Below, piece by piece: positions 31,319 to 42,413 of a DNA stretch of 64,000 bases. How positions within the stretch are numbered: position 1 is the stretch's first letter; the number at the start of each line of letters is the position of its first letter. A program made the translations under genes and the position numbers. The DNA lies in assembly GCA_020744225.1 (NCBI GenBank), contig JAGMWG010000005.1:310001-374000 (forward strand), read 5' to 3'. The DNA is from Paraphoma chrysanthemicola. Lineage: Eukaryota > Ascomycota > Dothideomycetes > Pleosporales > Phaeosphaeriaceae. The notes below the pieces were generated by a model. That model was not told where the DNA came from and did not search any database. It saw nothing but the letters and a program-made list of their open reading frames with translations.

Positions 31319-34069
31319 CTATCGATGGTTCGAAGCCAGCAATACGTCCTTCAGTGCCCGGAACTCGACACGCAGAGATTCCATCTCTTGCCTTAAGACA
31401 TCGTTGTCACCGCGTAACTTGCGAACTTCTTCGTCGACAACGATGGTGGCTGAGCGCTCACGTCTGGCAACTCTGAACTGACGCTCGTGAGGCTCGTTGT
31501 GAGCATGTGTTTCTTCGGTCAGGCTGCAATCTCTTCCATGTCTCCCAAATCGACGGGAACTCATCTCGCCATTAACACATGCAGCACGATGACGGAAAAT
31601 ACGAGATGTGGGACCAGAGTACAGAGTACTTGGTGGATCCAGATCTGGAAACGTCTCGGCATCATCCCCAGCCACCTGACGCAGTGGCGTGCTTGGTGGG
31701 CTACTTGCTTCCTTGCGAGCCCGTATGAGGCTTTGTGGAAACACCCTGGACGTTGATCGGGAATCAACAAGATCTGAAGAATCCAGGGAGGAAGGAGTAT
31801 CCGGCGCTTCAATAGTTACCTGACGCTGCGGGGCCTGCGATACAGTTCTGACCCTTCCTACTTGCTGCGGACTACCCGTTGGCGTGTCGCGGAAACTTTT
31901 CGACGTTGATCGAGACTGAAGACTGCTTGGACAGTCAAAGACCACTGGGTCCCCAGTGTCAACTTCATCAGCAACTCTGGCTGTCAGGCCCATTAGTGTA
32001 CTATTCGCAGAGACCAGTCGCGAAGCATCAACGACCTCGAGGACGTTGGAGTTTGACCGCGACAAGTTTGTGTGCCAGTTCGAAGATGGCGGTACCGCTG
32101 GAATTCCAACGGTACTTTGACGCGGCTGGGCCCCAATTGCACAACTGGGTCGTCGACGCCATGGTTTCACGTCTTCTCCATCCTTCACAAAGGCATTTCT
32201 CACCAACCGCGACCTGGCGCGAGAGTACAGGCTGCTCGAAGACCCGAGAGACGACGGGGACGTGTTGATGATCGGTGCGGTAGGAGCGGAATAATCTTGC
32301 GGAGCGGCATTTGGCGGTGTTTGGCTGGTGTGCCGAGCCGGAACCTTGCCAGTATCACGTCGTGTCGACGGAGGCGTGAAGAACTCTTCATTCGAATTGA
32401 GCGAGTATTGTGAGGAGGTCGACAGTAGATCTTCAATTCCCTGAGGGCGTGACGTTGGTGTGATGCGAGAAGACTGCGCAAGCTGCGAGGGTAGTTCTAT
32501 TGGCACAACCTCTATTGGTGATGCAGCAGGCACAGTCTGTAAAGATTGGCTTTTAGGACTTCCGGGTGATCTAAATGTTTCCGTCACAACACGCGGGCGA
32601 ATCAATGACCTTCTTCTCGGATGCTCGCGGGTTCGTCTGACTTGTAGTGGTGATCCATCTGACATGTCCGACGGTCTCCTTGACGGCAACATCGACGTGT
32701 GCTCATTTCTGTTATCGGAAAAAAGGTCGAGTCCCATCGAGATTCCATGATTTCTGGCAGCACCTTTGAGCGGCGATACCGTCTTTTTGACTGTTCCTGC
32801 GCTCTCAGCGTCTGATAGCGAGGCTTCAATATCCTCCAGCGGAGCTTCTAATACTGGATGTGGCTCAGGCGACATGGAAGACACGCGATTCGGCAACAGT
32901 GACGGTGCCGACATATCGCCAACCCATTCAATATTGATGATGGGTGTATCCATTCCAATCTCGTGGATCAACAACCCTAGGACGTTGAAAATCATTACTT
33001 TGCCAGCTTGCGTACCGATTGCGATGAGCGTTTGCGACCCTTCAAACACGCGTTCTTCCTCTTCTGTAGCATCACCACCTAGAAGCACAGTCTTGTCCTT
33101 CCTACCCCTACTAAAATCTGGACTTTCCACGAGCACGGAGAGACATGTGGCGGGCCCGGAGACATGCTATGTCCGCAGCACTTTCCCTCCGCTTTCGAAG
33201 TCAACAAGCCGACATCGTCCATCGTGTCCGATGCTGACGATTCGTGATTTGTATCCTGGTATGAATGCTGCCGCGATTATGCCTCCCATGGTCGCTTTGT
33301 GGAGCTTCTTGATGGCACCGACTCGGACTGGCTGCAGTTGGAATGACTGTATACGACTCGGTTTAGATGGCTCGCTATGACTCGCTGGCGCCGGGAGGAA
33401 CAGGCGGTACAGAACCATCTTTCCATCTTGGAAGCCGAGAAGGAAGTTTGCATACAGAAGTTGCTGCTCGAGATTGGATGCTTGAAAAGCCGCGCAAGTG
33501 ACCGATGTCAAAGCGTCGGTTGGTTGGAAGCTTACAGGCGCGCTTCCTCTCCGTTGTCTATCCTGGATATATACGGTTGGCGGAGTTGGAGACGCTGATA
33601 TAAGTACGCTACCGTCCCCTGACATCGCGATGACACTTGGAGGCGATGGATGTGGTTGTTGTGATGGTAGTAGCTCGGCGGTCGGGATAGAATATGCTTG
33701 GACGGAAGGGCTCAACGTCGTGGTGAAGTACAGGACACGCGAGTCGGGCGAAAAGAGTAAAAGACGGGGATCGCCCTGCATCGTGTGTGAGGAATCCGGT
33801 ATTGCGCATGAGGTGCCAGTCCTCACATCTCCTTTCTTCAATCTATACTTTTTGTCTCTGCCCCTCGATGTGTCGTGCAGTATGACAACTTGACTGTCAG
33901 CCACCGCAAACAGACTGCTGTTATCTCTCGATGCCGCGCAATTGGCTATGCTCTCAGCATTATCGCATTCGAGCAACGCCCGGGTCGTATCTTGTGAGTG
34001 ATGCAATATCGTACTCGATGTAGTAACTAGCAGGTTCTGCTCCAGCCGCCGTTGCAATGAGTATGCCAT
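31319..34069 (-). pseudogene. WD40-type protein gene interrupted by an in-frame TAG
   Basis: A minus-strand frame from the ATG at 34069 to the stop at 31319 would encode about 916 residues, but a TAG at 33169..33167 splits it. The upstream part has WD40-like segments (PRLLLFSPDSRVLYF, RIVSIGHDGRCRLVDFESGGK). The downstream part resumes in the same frame as HVSGPATCLSVLVES and ends in a Ser/Pro-rich region and a short coiled coil (EVRKLRGDNDVLRQEMESL). KVLRT-stop-HVSGPATCLSV looks like a WD repeat whose Trp (TGG) became TAG. No splice pair near the stop removes it in frame. It is either a recent nonsense mutation, a sequence error or a read-through site. The N-terminus is also uncertain: another frame at 34112 reads MQYCATPYITISANDGILIA. 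Confidence 0.65.
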
Positions 34070-34323
34070 CGTTAGCTGAAATAGTGATGTAGGGTGTAGC
34101 GCAGTATTGCATATGATGGCTCTTTGCGAGATTTGTCGATGCCACAAATGCGGAAGTCAGAGGTCCGACGCCTCACCACGTGCATGGCAGAGAAAGCACG
34201 ATGCGAAGGACACTTTTGTGGCTTTTCCGGCCTCAACAACGACACTTTCGTCCTTGATAAGTAAAATATAGTCTAGGACCACCGTCATATGATCAGGTCA
34301 GAACCCGCTATCAAGCTTTACTT

Positions 34324-35777
34324 CTACTTTAATTTGGCGTATTGCTTTCCCCACTTCTCTGCAATCTCTTCCTCCGTAAACTTCCTCGTCTTGCGTTTGA
34401 GCATCGCCACCCGCTCGTCGTGCGAGAGTTTCATTTGATCACCGATCGGGACCAGGCAGCGAGCGACATGGTCATAGTTTTTCCTCAAAAGATTGATGGT
34501 GAGCATCATGTAGTCGATATTGTAAAACACGAGCGCGTTCTCATCTGAATACTGCTTCTTCTGCGATAAGAATGCAACTGGATGATCGCGCCAATGTCGG
34601 AGCGGATTCAGATGATGGGATGTATGGTAGCCATCGTTGTAACAGTAGCGATTGCTCTGGTCCTGTTAGCGTGACACTCGTGCTCGAGACGCATACTACT
34701 TACTGGTACATCGATGAGGGTGATGCTCGACCTGAAGTCAGAGTCCGGCTCCAACTCGTCGACTAAAGCGTGCTGACCCCAGTTGCCTGTCATCAGCGCC
34801 AGGCGCATCAGAGCGAGGGGAACTAGGAGCACGAAGATCGTGGCACGTGTATTGACATACTTGAACAATAAGTACAAAACAGCGTAGTTTCCTAGCTCGC
34901 AGCTAGCGGCCTTGAAAGCAAGCATAGGCTTTCTTGTGCGCAGAAAATAGCGTGGTAAATCGAACCAGATCAGGAAGTAGAACCGTCCGACATATTTTGC
35001 AAAGTCCCGGACATCATCTCGTTGGTAGCGGACGGTAGATGATAGGTCATTTGGGCCGTTGCCCTCGACGTGATGATGCTTGACGTGGTGGAAATAGTAA
35101 GAATTCCACGTATGCCCCATAAGTGGATCAAGCACGTATGGGAACAACTCATCAACGAGAGCGTATTTCTTGCTCAGAACCCCGCGCACATGGATGTGCT
35201 GGTGTCTTAGGAGTGTATACGCTCCCGCATACCATCCTTGCATAACGCCGTGGAGGATGGCGTGCCACCAGCGAAAATTGTAGAACAAGTAAATGGCGGA
35301 TGGTAATGTTGTGCACGTATACAGCAACAAATGAGTGATCATGACCACATCAGTCTCGTTTCGGACAACAGAGCGAGCCCATTGAGTGTAGGGCTCAACA
35401 ATCCTTGTCCGAAAGAAAACATTCTTGATATCTGGAAGGTCGACGGCACTGAAGACAGTCGGTTCAAACGCCGCAGATTTAGGATCATTGAGACTTTTCA
35501 GGTAGGCAATAGCCTGCTGCTCCTGGTCTTGCAGATCTGCAAAGCATAAGCATGTGACCAAGAGCCAGGAATGCGAGTGGTGAGGATTCGTACCTTCTGG
35601 CGACGGAGCGACGAACTCCGAATGCTTTGTTGCAGAATCATCAGACTCATCTACCAATTCAGCATTGACCGTGTCTGTTTGAGAGCCATGTAGCTCGTAT
35701 TCCTTCTGCAGCACGCTCAGGACGAGGCGATCCGGCCCTGTGAGCTCAGGGTCTGGTGGGAAGGCGAGCTTGCCCAT
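34324..35777 (-). CDS. Fatty-acid desaturase-family membrane protein
   Basis: Three exons: 35777..35594, 35536..34704 and 34656..34324; 449 residues. Three histidine boxes of membrane desaturases are present: HQHIH (HxxxH), FHHVKHHH (HxxHH within) and, only after the second splice, DGYHTSHHLNP (HxxHH). Hydrophobic segments (VMITHLLLYTCTTLPSAIYL, YAVLYLLFKYV and IFVLLVPLALMRLAL) fit an ER membrane protein. These His residues would bind the di-iron centre that inserts a double bond or hydroxyl group. The N-terminal about 80 residues are hydrophilic and not cytochrome b5-like. The specific lipid substrate is unknown. The C-terminus is basic and charged. Confidence 0.85.
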
Positions 35778-36466
35778 GCTGATAAGATAAGATCAATCTT
35801 CGGCCTTGCGAAATAATGATCGTACGATTGCCACTGACGCCCACGGAACGCACAAGGATAGATCTGAAGAGTGAAGCTGGAGAACGGTAGAGGCGAGCTA
35901 ATTGAAGACTGGCGCACAGCGCAGGCTACTAATGAAAGGCAAAGAGAGGGTCGTTACAAAGACTCCCACGGCGAAAGGAGAGCGTGCGAACGCGAGCGGT
36001 GTGAAAACTGTCTAGCGTGGCGCTATGATGCAGCTCAATTGGTCAATCGCTGCGTGTCCCTTGCGTGTTCGCCACCTTCCTGACACCAAAGCAAAGCATG
36101 AACCCAGCTTGGAAGAAACACAATCAACGGCCCAGCTTGACTGCGATACGTGCCTGCCCATAGCCTGGCAAACGATGAAATGCATCAAGCCTTCCGGCGG
36201 CATAAGATTTTGCCCCCAGTAGTTCGAAAATCGTCTTCCTGCAGAACCAATGACCTGCCGCCATCCCCGCATCACCCATCTGTTATATCTTGCATCCAGA
36301 CAGCTTTTCGAAAATCTATCCTCTCGACAAAATCTCGTAAGTGACCCCGTTAGCATCTCAGTACTGCGAAACGAGAATGAAGTTCCTCACTGGCAACTGC
36401 TTCCCTCTCATGAATCGTTCATCTTGCTAACCTTGGAACCCGCCAGGCTCGAGCTACATCTCTCGA
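35778..36466. other. Intergenic region, no gene seen
   Basis: About 690 bases with only short motif-free frames on both strands. It carries the desaturase promoter. Confidence 0.45.
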
Positions 36467-36877
36467 CTATGGCAGCTCGAAACGAACTTTTCGCTGGTGA
36501 TGTGCCGCGCTTGCTGCTGCTGCGGTTTTTGCGGCCGCGCGATACTGAAGGACAGCTTCGCCCAGAATCAGGACCATTGTGACCAAGACGCCCATGATGA
36601 TTTGGTCCCGAAGAAGATACTTTATCAGTTTTTGTGACGTTGAAAGCGCGGTATCGGTGACCGCTGCGAGCTTATAAGCCTCTTCGTTTGTCAATCCATA
36701 CATTGCGACAGTCGCACTCATGTTAAGACGTGCCGGCCTGGAGAGGACAATTCCATCAGTCCTGTTCGCCACAATTCCCTCGAAGATATCTGTGGCAATG
36801 AAGCTTTCGACTGCGCAGCTCATGTGCATGATGTACCAAGCGAGTGCACATATGCCCAGGTGGAGTAAGTAAGCCAT
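36467..36877 (-). CDS. Small two-segment membrane protein
   Basis: Single exon, 136 residues from the ATG at 36877. An N-terminal hydrophobic segment (LLHLGICALAWYIMHM) could be a signal peptide or anchor. A second lies at about residues 92-112 (IIMGVLVTMVLILGEAVL). An Ala-rich basic tail (AAAKTAAAASAAHHQRKVRF) follows. No family is recognised. It is the first of three consecutive small minus-strand membrane-protein genes. Confidence 0.5.
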   Translation of the reverse strand: MAYLLHLGICALAWYIMHMSCAVESFIATDIFEGIVANRTDGIVLSRPARLNMSATVAMYGLTNEEAYKLAAVTDTALSTSQKLIKYLLRDQIIMGVLVTMVLILGEAVLQYRAAAKTAAAASAAHHQRKVRFELP

Positions 36878-37359
36878 GCTTCCAAATATTAGTTAGCCAT
36901 CGGCATGCCTCTCAGTTCTCGATGTACTTACGTCACTCGCGTTGAACAGACTGGAGCGATATTTCGATAGCTCTATAAGTATTTGAAGCCCGAGCTGATA
37001 CCAGCTGTTGACTGAGGACAGGGGAAGTGCGTAGGTTTGTTGGTTCGCCGAGTTTTGGACGAAGCTGAAATTCTGCCATCCTGCGCTCAGTGGGATTGAT
37101 GATGGTGATCCTCATTCACCGCAAATGACGCTTGAGAATTGCAGTCACCGTGGATTGACCTGCAAAGTCGCAGTCACTTCGACTGGAAGGCCAGAAACAT
37201 TACAAAGTGCGATGAAGCCGAGGTGAAAGCAGGTATGGTTGGCGTGGTCTCTTAGGGGCAGGGAGCTGAGAGAGCGACATGGGACACGGAGCGTTGGATA
37301 CCTGTACACGTCGCTAAGCTAGCCCGTCTTTTCACTCGATACTCAACACCGTTGCTCAA
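36878..37359. other. Intergenic region, no gene seen
   Basis: About 480 bases. The frame at 36933..37115 (minus) has no motif. Presumed promoter of the gene at 36467..36877. Confidence 0.4.
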
Positions 37360-37548
37360 TCACTGCCGCTTCTCGGTCTTGTTCTCTTTGCAAGTGCATC
37401 CACCGACTTTGAAGGATGTCTTCCTGAGCCCACTGCGAAGACAATATACCGATATTGGAATGAGAAGGACTGCAATCGCCGCCATCAAGAGTGCGATGAT
37501 CCACAACACAAAGAGGACGTCGCTAACGTGTCTGTCGATCCCAAACAT
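37360..37548 (-). CDS. Very small membrane protein
   Basis: 62 residues from an ATG at 37548. One strong hydrophobic segment, about residues 10-35 (VLFVLWIIALLMAAIAVLLI), then a short basic, Cys-containing tail (YCLRSGLRKTSFKVGGCTC). No family is recognised. Support comes from the real ATG, the clean membrane design and its similar neighbours; a chance frame remains possible. Confidence 0.4.
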   Translation of the reverse strand: MFGIDRHVSDVLFVLWIIALLMAAIAVLLIPISVYCLRSGLRKTSFKVGGCTCKENKTEKRQ

Positions 37549-37926
37549 TGCGATTGACCGACTTAGCTGGAGTTGCGTTTATGATTTCCGGGTAAGCTCA
37601 ATTGACAATTCTTTCTGCTTGCCGTGTCAAGGTGTTTGTTAAAAAGAAAAGGCTGTTAGGCTGAGCTAATCGAGGTGGTTGGTAGGTGAGATGGTTGTGC
37701 TGGGTGAGACGGATTAGAAGCGTACGATGTGGTGGAGGTGGTAATAATTCAAGATCATCCGATGGACTGTGACGTCACTTGCATGCATGAAGTGCTGGAC
37801 GATTGGTTGTAAAAAGAGCTTTATGCAGACTGCGCTCAGGTAAAACAGGTAAGGCTAGGCCCTTCTCAAAACCAGCGCCACTTACTCGGCAGCGTCCAAT
37901 TCCACACTCGATTGAGGGTCCCATCT
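37549..37926. other. Intergenic region, no gene seen
   Basis: About 380 bases between two small membrane-protein genes; probable promoter of the 62-residue protein. No motif noted. Confidence 0.4.
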
Positions 37927-38340
37927 CTAGTTGACATAAATGTGAACCTCTTGGTCCGCACTATGCGGCAAGCGAGAAGTCCTGACCTCGTCCTCGTAAA
38001 CGAAGCGTGGCGAATGACCAGGACGCAACATTTGATGCGAAGAAACTCTTCTCGATCCCCATGCAGGTGTCGCTGTACTCATACTCTCGAACAGGCAGTC
38101 TTCGTATCGATCGAGACTATCAGCAATAGAATCAACGTGCTGTGCATTCAATTGAATGTCCTTTTTGAGTTGTCGCCTTAAGTTGGCATAGCTCCTTTGG
38201 GTGCTACGGCTTTGTCGATATATAAGGAACATGCTAATAGCGATAGCCAGAAGAAACACGGGAATCGTCGAAAGAAAGCTGAGCATCAAGAGAGCGATGA
38301 TTGCAGGCTTAATGTAGGCGATAAGTTCTGGTAAGCTCAT
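37927..38340 (-). CDS. Small membrane protein with hydrophobic N-terminus
   Basis: 137 residues from the ATG at 38340. Residues about 9-40 are strongly hydrophobic (PAIIALLMLSFLSTIPVFLL and AIAISMFLIY), enough for one long or two short membrane segments. The rest is polar and Arg/Ser-rich, with a helical part (YANLRRQLKKDIQLNAQHV). No family is recognised. Same strand and design as the two preceding small genes. Confidence 0.5.
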   Translation of the reverse strand: MSLPELIAYIKPAIIALLMLSFLSTIPVFLLAIAISMFLIYRQSRSTQRSYANLRRQLKKDIQLNAQHVDSIADSLDRYEDCLFESMSTATPAWGSRRVSSHQMLRPGHSPRFVYEDEVRTSRLPHSADQEVHIYVN

Positions 38341-38658
38341 GGAATCGAGTTTTCAGGATGCTGATTTAGGAGTTGGAGTAGCGTATTACTTGGATACAGC
38401 TTCCATCTTATACTTGAACGTGTTTATAGTTGTCATGGGTACGTGACTGCAAGATCTATTGACAAGCGCGTGTGCGAGGTCGTGTGATTTGAGCAAGCGT
38501 CAATCATGTGCGCTCTGCTGCCTCCTCAACCAAGAGAGTGAACACGCGCCGACGTCGTAACAAGCCAGCTCGAATAGCATGTTGATGGATAATGGAACCC
38601 TCCCGCTAGTATTTCAAACAATTAACCCACGTTCTGCAATATATTAGAAGTTACAAGA
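38341..38658. other. Intergenic region, no gene seen
   Basis: About 320 bases between the small membrane protein and the charged coiled-coil gene; AT-rich near 38580..38650. No gene seen. Confidence 0.4.
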
Positions 38659-39384
38659 TCATCGCTCATTATCAGCCCACGGCGGGTCGTTTGCCCAAAC
38701 CCTATGCCCACCATCTTCCAATTTTTTCCGAATAATATTCACTTTCTCCCATTCCACCGGATTCCAACTATTGTCGCTATTATCGCCCCATAAACTGACC
38801 ATATGCAGTATCTCTTCCATCACTGCATCAGATTTCTCCATCTTCTTTTGCACGATAGGATGATCCGGCTTCCTTGCGCCTCTCAGCCCCCAGATCTTAA
38901 CGTCTAGCTCGTATCGATCACGGATGAGTTCGCGGAGATCTCTCAGAGTCTCTGGAGAGGCTTGTTTGATCCGGAGACGTTTCTCCTCCTCTAACTTTCG
39001 GTCTGCGATTTGTCGTTCCTGTATGATGCGGCGTTTTCGTTCTTCGTTCTCTTGCGCGCGTCGTCTGTTTTCTTCAACTGCACGTTGTCGCTCCACTTCT
39101 GCTCGTTGCCTCTCCTCTTCTCGTCGCCGATTTTCTTCTCTTTCCTGCATCACTTGACGCTGCATCTCCTGTCGTTCTTCCTCCACACGATTTTGCTCGT
39201 TCCATCGTTCTTCATCTTGACGAGCCTGCTCCTTCCGCCACTCTTCCTGCTGACGCCGTTGATGCTTTCTTCGCTGTTCTTTTTCGTAGTCGTGTTGCCT
39301 CTTCACCTCGTCTAATTCGTTTTGGAGGCGCTGCTGGTGTATCTGAGCATGCTCGAGCTTCTTCTTGTTTCGAAAGAAAACCAT
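38659..39384 (-). CDS. Charged coiled-coil protein with a small conserved-looking C-terminal domain
   Basis: Single exon, 241 residues from the ATG at 39384. Residues about 8-140 form a continuous, extremely charged helix (many EERQ and ERRR repeats), likely a single alpha-helix or coiled coil. The last 95 residues differ: LRDLRELIRDRYELDVKIW, HPIVQKKMEKSDAVMEEIL and a Trp-rich end (WNPVEWEK ... VWANDPPWAD). This end reads as a small helical domain of a kind I associate with fungal accessory proteins of unknown function. Its neighbour is an Hsp70-like gene on the same strand. Confidence 0.68.
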   Translation of the reverse strand: MVFFRNKKKLEHAQIHQQRLQNELDEVKRQHDYEKEQRRKHQRRQQEEWRKEQARQDEERWNEQNRVEEERQEMQRQVMQEREENRRREEERQRAEVERQRAVEENRRRAQENEERKRRIIQERQIADRKLEEEKRLRIKQASPETLRDLRELIRDRYELDVKIWGLRGARKPDHPIVQKKMEKSDAVMEEILHMVSLWGDNSDNSWNPVEWEKVNIIRKKLEDGGHRVWANDPPWADNER

Positions 39385-39876
39385 ACTACGTAAAGAATTG
39401 TAGGCTCAATCAATCACTTGAAGAGGTTCAACAGCTGGAAGTAGTGAGGGAGGGATTTGAAGTGAACTGGGGATGAATCCCCGCTCCGAGGCCGGCATAG
39501 GAAGACAGGACACGCATTCCCCTGCGGGGTTTGGGCAAGGATGACATGTAAACTTATGATTGGAGGGCTTATGCTTATCAGGCGTCAGATTGGGCATTGG
39601 TACATGCATCCTTGTGAGTTCCGGTGAAGGTGCATTGTGCATAAGTGTCAAGTGCATGCTCCGAGGAACCCAACCATCAGCTCGCCACTATAAGGTCGTG
39701 GCGATCTCAGTGGGCTGCATGACCAATCCAAACTGATTCTATGATAGCGGCTTGCATATTGCTTTCGAAGTTCAAGGTCTAGGCTAGAGTACGTCATAGA
39801 TTATGGAAGGCTGAGGTTCAGCCTTGCCAGCTTTGCCCTTTGTGACACTCTAAGGAATGCAACCGTCTCTGAGGCG
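39385..39876. other. Intergenic region, no gene seen
   Basis: About 490 bases between the coiled-coil gene start and the 3' end of the Hsp70-like gene. No motif seen. Confidence 0.4.
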
Positions 39877-42413
39877 TTATAAATTCGACAGCTTATGGAT
39901 ATTCTCGATTTTGAAGTGATCCAAGCGCTCTCCGTACCACCATAGTTCTCCGAGGAGATCCATACCCTTGATCGTGAGCCTACACACGAATTTGGCGGTG
40001 TAGTAGACTTGCCCTGTGACTGCATTGACTTCTCGATCGAACCTCTCCAGAGGACTTCCTTCGAAGTGTCCCGTCAATACTGCTACTTGCGTGACTTCTG
40101 CAGAGCGGTGCTGTCAGTTTGGAAATTTGATAGAGCGAAGACGCATTTTGAGACATACCATCCTTTGCCAACCGGAACCTGTCAGGGACATCATCATCAA
40201 GATACTCATAGATTGGCACGCTGAAGCTACGAGTACCGTGCTGATTGAATGAACCTACTAGTTCATGCTCCACAATGCGACAATCGTCGTCTACCTGCAT
40301 TAGATCGCCCTTGCGGATGAGCCATGCTAGCTGTTCGCTGACCATGACGTCGTTGGTCATTGGGTCAGTGTAGATGTCGCGCGTATCATGGAGTCTTCTC
40401 GAGAACGAGGCGCTGGTCTTCACGCCATAGTTTCGCGGGCAAGGAATCATCTCTTGAACAGACTCTCGTTTTGCGAGTTCCATTCCGTACAGCACAGCAC
40501 CTCGAACAACGGCAGACCAGCTAGGCATCGTCAGGAATAAATCGAGTATGAACAAGATGTGCTTACGAAGTTTCCGGTCGATGTAGGCGAATGTCTCGCA
40601 AGCCCATCGATTTAGTTAACTCTTCCTGGAGATACTTGGACTCGCTGAATCCACCTATCAGCAGAATGGCCTGTTATGTGAGCAACGCGCAGTATCAGCG
40701 AGGACGATCAACTCACGCTCACTCTGCAGAACTTCTCGTCTTCGAATTGTGTTAGCTGACCTTGGATGAGATCGATGACCTCATCAACATGCGGATCAAA
40801 GAAGGATTGCATGTTCTTCCTGTGCGATGTCAGATTTCATCTCTAACCAAATGAGATATTCATCTTCGGCATACTTTGTGATTGACAAATCCCCTTGCTC
40901 TACTTTACCGGGAATGTTTGATTGGTGCAATGGCCTCGGAAGGTCTATGTGCATTTCAGTTGAGTCTTGGTGGAAGGCCTTTTTATGCGCATCAAAAGCT
41001 TTCATAAGCTCCCGCATAGCTCCACCTTCAGTAGCGTGAGCGCTGATATCGTCGTCTTCGGTGATAGGGTCCAGCTTTGCATATTCTGCCTTAAGTATTC
41101 GTCGCAGCCATTTCTTGAAGTCCTTATTGATAAAGCTCGAGCCACACCTAGCGCCTGCAAGGATGTTAGTATCCATTCATTAGCAGTCTCCTGTAGATTC
41201 CTACCTGTGGGTATCGTCATCTGCTCTAGTTCCAGGCTTGGTGAGATCTGCTTGACCTTGAAACCCACCGCGTCCACCGTCCCTCCGCCAGCATCGCAGA
41301 GAATGAAACACTCATTCTTCTTGAGGCTCGTCGCTGCCTGCTCTTGCATATACCTTGCGGTATAGATAGCAGCAGCCTCCGGTTCAGAAACCATAATATA
41401 TCTACCCAACTGAGGAAAATTTCGTTCATTGAAACCTGCGTTCCGAATAGCTTTGAGGGTCGAGTTTCTCGCTCTATATGACCATCCCTGTTCCCTATGA
41501 GATTGGGATGTCCTTGTTGTTCAGACCACTTACCACTGGAATTGTAATAACGATGTCGACCGGCGAAGTTCGCTTGACCTCCGTCATATAGTTCGTGGCA
41601 TCTGAAAAGGCTTTGAAGGCCTTGGTCAGGTAGTCGGTGACAATGGCTTCTGGTTTTTTCCAAGGGTAATCGGGATATCCCTTGGCAGCCTTTATATGAT
41701 TGAAATCGAGATTTTTCATGCCGTTGAGGGCCTGTATGATGAGGGTGAGTTCATCCAGACGCTTATCTTGTACACCGAGTTCCAGCTTAGTATTGATCAT
41801 TGCCACGCTTTTTGGACTAAGACTGGCACCGAACTGCTGCTCATGATCCTCAGAACTAGGCGAGTAAGAGATTACGCTTGGTATTTTGACGTCGTTCGTC
41901 ATGTTGGCTCCCCAATTCGAGACGACCCGAACTTCAGTGAGGTCATATTGCTTTGCGTTGGACTGCGGTGTCGCATAGCCAATACCTTGCGCAGATTAGC
42001 CTATCTACTAGGGAACGAAGATATAAAATTGGGAACGAAGGGAATAGCAACCTACCAGTGAATGTCGTGCCATAATCAATTGCTATAACCACGCGATGCG
42101 AGTCCAGAACTTCGGAGTCCTCTGCATCAGAGACGGAAGCATCTCGGTAGTGAGTTCGTCTCACTGGACGAGGTGTGATTTTTCTCTGCTTATTTGTATT
42201 GTCCTTGACGGAGGACTTAACCCAGCTAAGCGTTCGACTCGTTGTAGAAGTCGTCGAGGGCACCGCAGTGGGGGTGGCAGAACCAGTGGAGAGAGGTGAG
42301 ACAGGTTCCTCCTCGAAAGCGCCCGGTGGAAGATTCCTTCTGAAGCTGTCGTAGATCGGAAGTTCTTGGGTTGGGAGTTCCTGGACGGGGCTGTAGCCCG
42401 GTGCTTTGTGCAT
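39877..42413 (-). CDS. Hsp70-like ATPase (HSPA12 type), eight exons
   Basis: Exons on the minus strand: 42413..42056, 41985..41534, 41487..41205, 41154..40875, 40819..40717, 40670..40567, 40520..40159 and 40097..39877; 720 residues in one frame. The actin/Hsp70 ATPase motifs occur in order: phosphate-1 VVIAIDYGTTFTG (about residue 110), SEPEAAAIYTARY, phosphate-2 CFILCDAGGGTVDAVGFK, and the adenosine motif AILLIGGFSESKYL. There is no canonical substrate-binding domain or EEVD end, so this is the divergent HSPA12-like class, common as expanded families in filamentous fungi and of unknown function. A 110-residue Pro/Ser/Thr-rich leader precedes the ATPase. The first exon's start is the least certain. 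Confidence 0.85.
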
